Source: Robertmurraya korlensis
GTDB taxonomy: Bacteria > Bacillota > Bacilli > Bacillales > Cytobacillaceae
Assembly: GCF_023715225.1 (NCBI RefSeq)
Contig: NZ_JAMBNS010000010.1
Span: forward strand, 146,353-210,352
Reading direction: 5' to 3'
Length of the DNA: 64,000 bases
Position numbers and translations under genes: made by a program. Below, piece after piece: positions 60,686 through 64,000 of the stretch (its first letter is position 1; each line of letters starts with the position of its first letter). The notes beneath the pieces were generated by a model. It searched no databases, was not told the DNA's origin, and saw nothing but the letters and a program-made list of their open reading frames with translations.

Positions 60686-63600
60686 ATGAAAGGTATAAAA
60701 CTAATTAAATATGTTATTTTTGCTCTATTAACTTTAGTAGTTTTTAACTCTACAAGTTTAGAAGTTAATGGAACACTTGTCACTCAAGGTCGTATTGATT
60801 CTCCTATAAACGGTGCTTCTATTAAGGGGCAAATCAACGTACAAGGTTGGATCTTAGATAGCAGTGGTGTTTCTAAAGTTGAAGTTTTACTTGATGGCAA
60901 AATAATAGGAAATGCTCAGTATGGTGTAGCACGTCCGGATGTTCTGAAAGTGTTCCCAGAATATGAAAATCCAAATTCAGGATTTATATATTCACTAGAC
61001 ACGACTAGATATACTAACGGTTCTCATACATTAACTGTTAGAGAAACCGGGAATAACGGAGCCACAAAAGAACTCCAGAAACTAACGGTTAATATTCAGA
61101 ACCCTTTGACAAGAGGGAACCTCGAGTCTCCTTCTAATGGTTCTACTATAAAAGGGGCAATCAATGTTAAAGGGTGGGTTTTAGACAGTAGTGGTGTTTC
61201 TAAAGTTGAAGTATTTCTTGACGGCAAAGCAATAGGAACTGCTCAATATGGAGTTGCACGTCCTGATGTCCATAAGGCATACCCTGAATTCCAAAATCCA
61301 TATTCCGGATTTACCTATTCTTTAGATACTACAAGGTTTATCAATGGACAACATACCCTTACTGTTAAAGAAACAGGGAAAAATGGTACCACAAAGGAAC
61401 TTCAGAAACTTACGGTTAATATTCAAAACCCTTTGACTATAGGTAACCTTGAATCCCCTTCTAATGGTTCTACTGTGAAAGGGGCAATTAATGTTAAAGG
61501 GTGGGTTTTAGATAGCAGTGGTGTTTCTAAAGTCGAAGTATTCCTTGACGGCAAAGCAGTAGGAACTGCTCAATATGGAGTTGCTCGTCCTGATGTCCAT
61601 AAGGCATATCCTGAATACCAGAATCCTTATTCTGGATATACCTATTCGCTAGATACTACTAGGTTTACCAATGGGCTACATACCCTTACTGTTAAAGAAA
61701 CAGGGAAAAATGGTACCACAAAGGAACTTCAGAAACTTACGGTTAATATTCAGAACCCTTTGACAAGAGGTAACCTCGAATCTCCTTCTAATGGTTCTAC
61801 TGTGAAAGGGGCAATTAATGTTAAAGGTTGGGTTTTAGACAGCAGTGGTGTTTCTAAAGTCGAAGTATTCCTTGACGGTAAAGCAGTTGGAACTGCTCAA
61901 TATGGAGTTGCTCGTCCTGATGTCCATAAGGCATATCCTGAATACCAAAATCCATATTCTGGATTTACCTATTCTTTAGATACTACTAGTTTTATCAATG
62001 GACAACATACCCTTACTGTTAAAGAAACAGGGAAAAATGGTACCACAAAGGAACTTCAAAAACTAATTGTTAATATTCAAAACGCACCTACTAAAGGTAA
62101 CCTCGAGTCTCCTATTAACGGTTCAAGTGTTAAAGGAAATATTAATATCAAAGGTTGGGCATTAGATATTAGTGGTGTATCCAAAATTGAAGTTCTAGTC
62201 GATGGGAAAATTGTAGGAACTGCAGAATACGGGTTGTCTCGTTTAGATGTATATAATGCTTATCCAGAATATAAAAATCCTAATTCTGGATTCCAATATA
62301 CATTAGATACTAAGAAATTCACTAATGGGCCCCACACTATCTCTGTTAGAGAAACTGGAAATAACGGTTCTATAACAAATTTCCGCCAAATGTCAGTTGA
62401 TATTCAAAATCCGCCTCCTAAAGGGTATATTGATACCCCTGACACAGGTTCCACTATTAAAGGACTTAGCACTATTAAAGGTTGGTATCTAGATAGCAGT
62501 GGTATCTCGAAGATTGAGATTTTAGTAGATGGAAAATTGGTTGGAAATGCACAACATGGAATCTCACGTCCTGATGTGTATAGTTCATTCCCTGAATATC
62601 AAAATTCAAATTCAGGATATGAATATATCCTTGATACAAAGCAATTTATTGATGGAGAACATACAATTACCGTTAAAGCAACAGGTCAGAATGGTTCAAT
62701 AAGTTCAGTTTCCAAGAAGGTTTTTATAGGAAATGGAAATCCTTATGTCATAACTAACTTAAAAAAGCCAGCTAACATAACAGCTAGTGAAATTGTGGAT
62801 TTCTTTAATCGTAGATCACCTAATAGTCCTTTAAAAGACTATGCTCAAAGTTTTATTGATGCCCAGAACAAGTACGGTGTAAATGCTCAATACCTAGTTG
62901 CACATGCAATTTGGGAAACCGGTTGGGGAGGTTCTGATTTAAGAAATTATAAACACAATCTATTTGGTTACGGTGCTTATGATGTCTGTCCATTTACTTG
63001 TGGATATTATTTCCCTAACGGTCCTGAAAGTATTCTAAAAGTGGCTTATCAAATTAGATCCAATTATTTGGATGCTACTGGAAGTTACTATTATGCTGAA
63101 CACGGACCAACGCTAACCGGGATGAATGTTAAGTATGCAACCGATCAAAATTGGAAAAACGGTATTGCCAACTTAATGCAAAGTATTAAACCGTATGATT
63201 ACTCATACTACTCAAATGCAAAAGAGCTTCCAATAACAGCTCCTGCTCCAAAGGAATATGGTAGAGAAATACCAAGTGGGCAACCATACCCAGTTGATAC
63301 CATTATTAATTTCCCAAGCGGAATAATTGCTAAGATTACTACTTCTTCTCTAACATTTAGGTCATTACCTTATGTATCAGAAGCTACTAATAATGGATCA
63401 GTAGGTCAAAATACTATTGTTCCAATATTAGGTTTTAATACTGATGTTAGATATGACACAAATAGTACTGGAAATTATAAATTCCGTTGGTATAGAGCAA
63501 ATGTTAACGGTCAAAACGGTTGGTTATACGGGAATTATGTTGAGATTCTGAATTTACTTAAAATAAATTCAGGTGGTGGAACATTGAATATCCGAAGTTC

Positions 63601-63772
63601 AGCTTCTACAACTTCTAGCATATTAACTAGTGTAAGCGATGGTTCCTATCTCAAGATTGTCTTGAACAATAATACTCCAGTTACACAAAATGGCTGGTAT
63701 CAAGTTTACTTGCCAAATTCAAATTCAACTGGATGGGTGTTCATGGAGTATACAAACAAAATAGATCGTTAA
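60686..63772 (+). CDS. Secreted endo-beta-N-acetylglucosaminidase with six Ig-like repeats and SH3 domains
   Basis: Cell-wall hydrolase of 1028 residues. Signal peptide about 1-29; six Ig-like repeats of exactly 109 residues (about 35-688), each with GWxLDxSGVSKVEVLLDG-type core and VARPDVHKAYPEY; then a glucosaminidase domain (about 705-840) with YLVAHAIWETGWGGSDL holding the catalytic Glu and HNLFGYGAYD; then two bacterial SH3 modules (about 880-955 and 960-1028: LTFRSLPYVSEA; TLNIRSSASTTSSIL). Similar to LytD-type autolysins in the catalytic part. The repeats are probably wall- or sugar-binding spacers. Confidence 0.92.
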   Translation: MKGIKLIKYVIFALLTLVVFNSTSLEVNGTLVTQGRIDSPINGASIKGQINVQGWILDSSGVSKVEVLLDGKIIGNAQYGVARPDVLKVFPEYENPNSGFIYSLDTTRYTNGSHTLTVRETGNNGATKELQKLTVNIQNPLTRGNLESPSNGSTIKGAINVKGWVLDSSGVSKVEVFLDGKAIGTAQYGVARPDVHKAYPEFQNPYSGFTYSLDTTRFINGQHTLTVKETGKNGTTKELQKLTVNIQNPLTIGNLESPSNGSTVKGAINVKGWVLDSSGVSKVEVFLDGKAVGTAQYGVARPDVHKAYPEYQNPYSGYTYSLDTTRFTNGLHTLTVKETGKNGTTKELQKLTVNIQNPLTRGNLESPSNGSTVKGAINVKGWVLDSSGVSKVEVFLDGKAVGTAQYGVARPDVHKAYPEYQNPYSGFTYSLDTTSFINGQHTLTVKETGKNGTTKELQKLIVNIQNAPTKGNLESPINGSSVKGNINIKGWALDISGVSKIEVLVDGKIVGTAEYGLSRLDVYNAYPEYKNPNSGFQYTLDTKKFTNGPHTISVRETGNNGSITNFRQMSVDIQNPPPKGYIDTPDTGSTIKGLSTIKGWYLDSSGISKIEILVDGKLVGNAQHGISRPDVYSSFPEYQNSNSGYEYILDTKQFIDGEHTITVKATGQNGSISSVSKKVFIGNGNPYVITNLKKPANITASEIVDFFNRRSPNSPLKDYAQSFIDAQNKYGVNAQYLVAHAIWETGWGGSDLRNYKHNLFGYGAYDVCPFTCGYYFPNGPESILKVAYQIRSNYLDATGSYYYAEHGPTLTGMNVKYATDQNWKNGIANLMQSIKPYDYSYYSNAKELPITAPAPKEYGREIPSGQPYPVDTIINFPSGIIAKITTSSLTFRSLPYVSEATNNGSVGQNTIVPILGFNTDVRYDTNSTGNYKFRWYRANVNGQNGWLYGNYVEILNLLKINSGGGTLNIRSSASTTSSILTSVSDGSYLKIVLNNNTPVTQNGWYQVYLPNSNSTGWVFMEYTNKIDR
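60788..62749 (+). repeat. Six tandem 327-base in-frame repeats
   Basis: Repeat units start at 60788, 61115, 61442, 61769, 62096 and 62423, every interval exactly 327 bases. Units 2, 3 and 4 are nearly identical at DNA level, whereas 1, 5 and 6 have diverged. This pattern is that of recent expansion by unequal recombination from the middle. Confidence 0.93.
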
Positions 63773-63774
63773 TA

Positions 63775-63830
63775 AAAAGAAGCCCAAATCATACTCCAAA
63801 GAATGATTTGGGCTTCTTTTATTTTTTTTT
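63775..63830 (+). terminator. Terminator after the glucosaminidase gene
   Basis: Eighteen-base near-perfect stem AAAAGAAGCCCAAATCAT/ATGATTTGGGCTTCTTTT, loop of ten, then a long T-run. Confidence 0.94.
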
Positions 63831-63911
63831 ACTTAGCGTTTTAATACCCATAAATATTCCTTTTAATATAAGGTGTTATTGCCATCCCAAAATGACCGAT
63901 AGTTGACGGTG

Positions 63912-63940
63912 TTGCCTGTCCAGAATTTGACGGTTATAAT
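63912..63940 (+). promoter_or_regulatory. Promoter for a gene starting beyond the window
   Basis: TTGCCT (63912-63917), 17 bases, TATAAT (63935-63940). A GGAGAAAGG ribosome-site-like stretch lies at 63985-63993, so a start codon is expected just past 64000. TTGACGGT occurs twice (63903-63910, 63927-63934). Confidence 0.5.
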
Positions 63941-64000
63941 GTCCATGTGTGCATAATTCGAAACATTTTGACATTTATAATTCTGGAGAAAGGAAAAGAC

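Overview
The window looks like chromosome of a motile, spore-forming, low-GC Bacillaceae. Gene content and order follow the Bacillus subtilis hpf-fliTSD-flaG-hag-csrA-fliW-yviE-flgLK-flgN-flgM-yvyF-comF-degV-degU-degS-yvyE-tagO block. Sigma-D type promoters, a cre site and an sda gene agree with this. The genus cannot be fixed from the sequence alone. No rRNA, tRNA, CRISPR array or intact insertion sequence was seen.

Layout. (1) 1-5.9 kb: ribose operon rbsRKDACB on the minus strand, with a promoter, two LacI-type operators and a CcpA cre site packed upstream of rbsR. (2) 5.9-11.4 kb: one 5.1-kb gene for a giant secreted protein (14 fibronectin-III-like repeats). Its leader holds a cyclic-di-GMP-I (GEMM) riboswitch behind a consensus sigma-D promoter. 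(3) 11.5-13.6 kb: DUF1028 protein and a pair of short chromate-transporter proteins, separated by a long symmetric hairpin. (4) 13.7-16.5 kb: a sigma-D promoter drives a BMP-family lipoprotein and a chemoreceptor. (5) 16.4-18.4 kb: membrane acyltransferase and hpf, the latter with a sigma-B-like promoter. (6) 18.4-37.5 kb: flagellar region. It contains fliT-fliS-fliD-flaG, an AT-rich six-gene sugar modification/glycosyltransferase operon, three near-identical flagellin genes, csrA, fliW, yviE, flgL, flgK, flgN, flgM and yvyF. (7) 37.7-44.9 kb: CwlC-like amidase, comFC, comFA, degV, a small sda gene, degU, degS, yvyE. (8) 44.9-60.5 kb: wall or surface polysaccharide locus. It has tagO, dTDP-rhamnose genes rfbA/C/B/D, five GT-A glycosyltransferases, a polymerase/ligase-type membrane protein, an LCP ligase, a flippase, UDP-glucose dehydrogenase and galU. 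(9) 60.6-63.8 kb: a secreted glucosaminidase with six exact-period 109-residue repeats and SH3 domains.

How the parts fit. Sigma-D promoters (TAAA-N15/16-CCGATA) can be read upstream of the giant Fn3 protein, the lipoprotein/MCP pair, flaG, all three flagellins and flgM, so one motility regulon covers both ends of the window. Each flagellin leader carries a small hairpin presenting AAGGA in its loop, with compensating stem changes. This is the form expected of CsrA sites, and csrA and fliW lie next door. The glycosylation operon starts about 30 bases after a flagellin terminator with no visible promoter, so it is probably fed by read-through from flagellin transcription. The most interesting item is the combination of a sigma-D promoter, a c-di-GMP riboswitch and a giant Fn3 secreted protein, which looks like a switch between motility and surface attachment.
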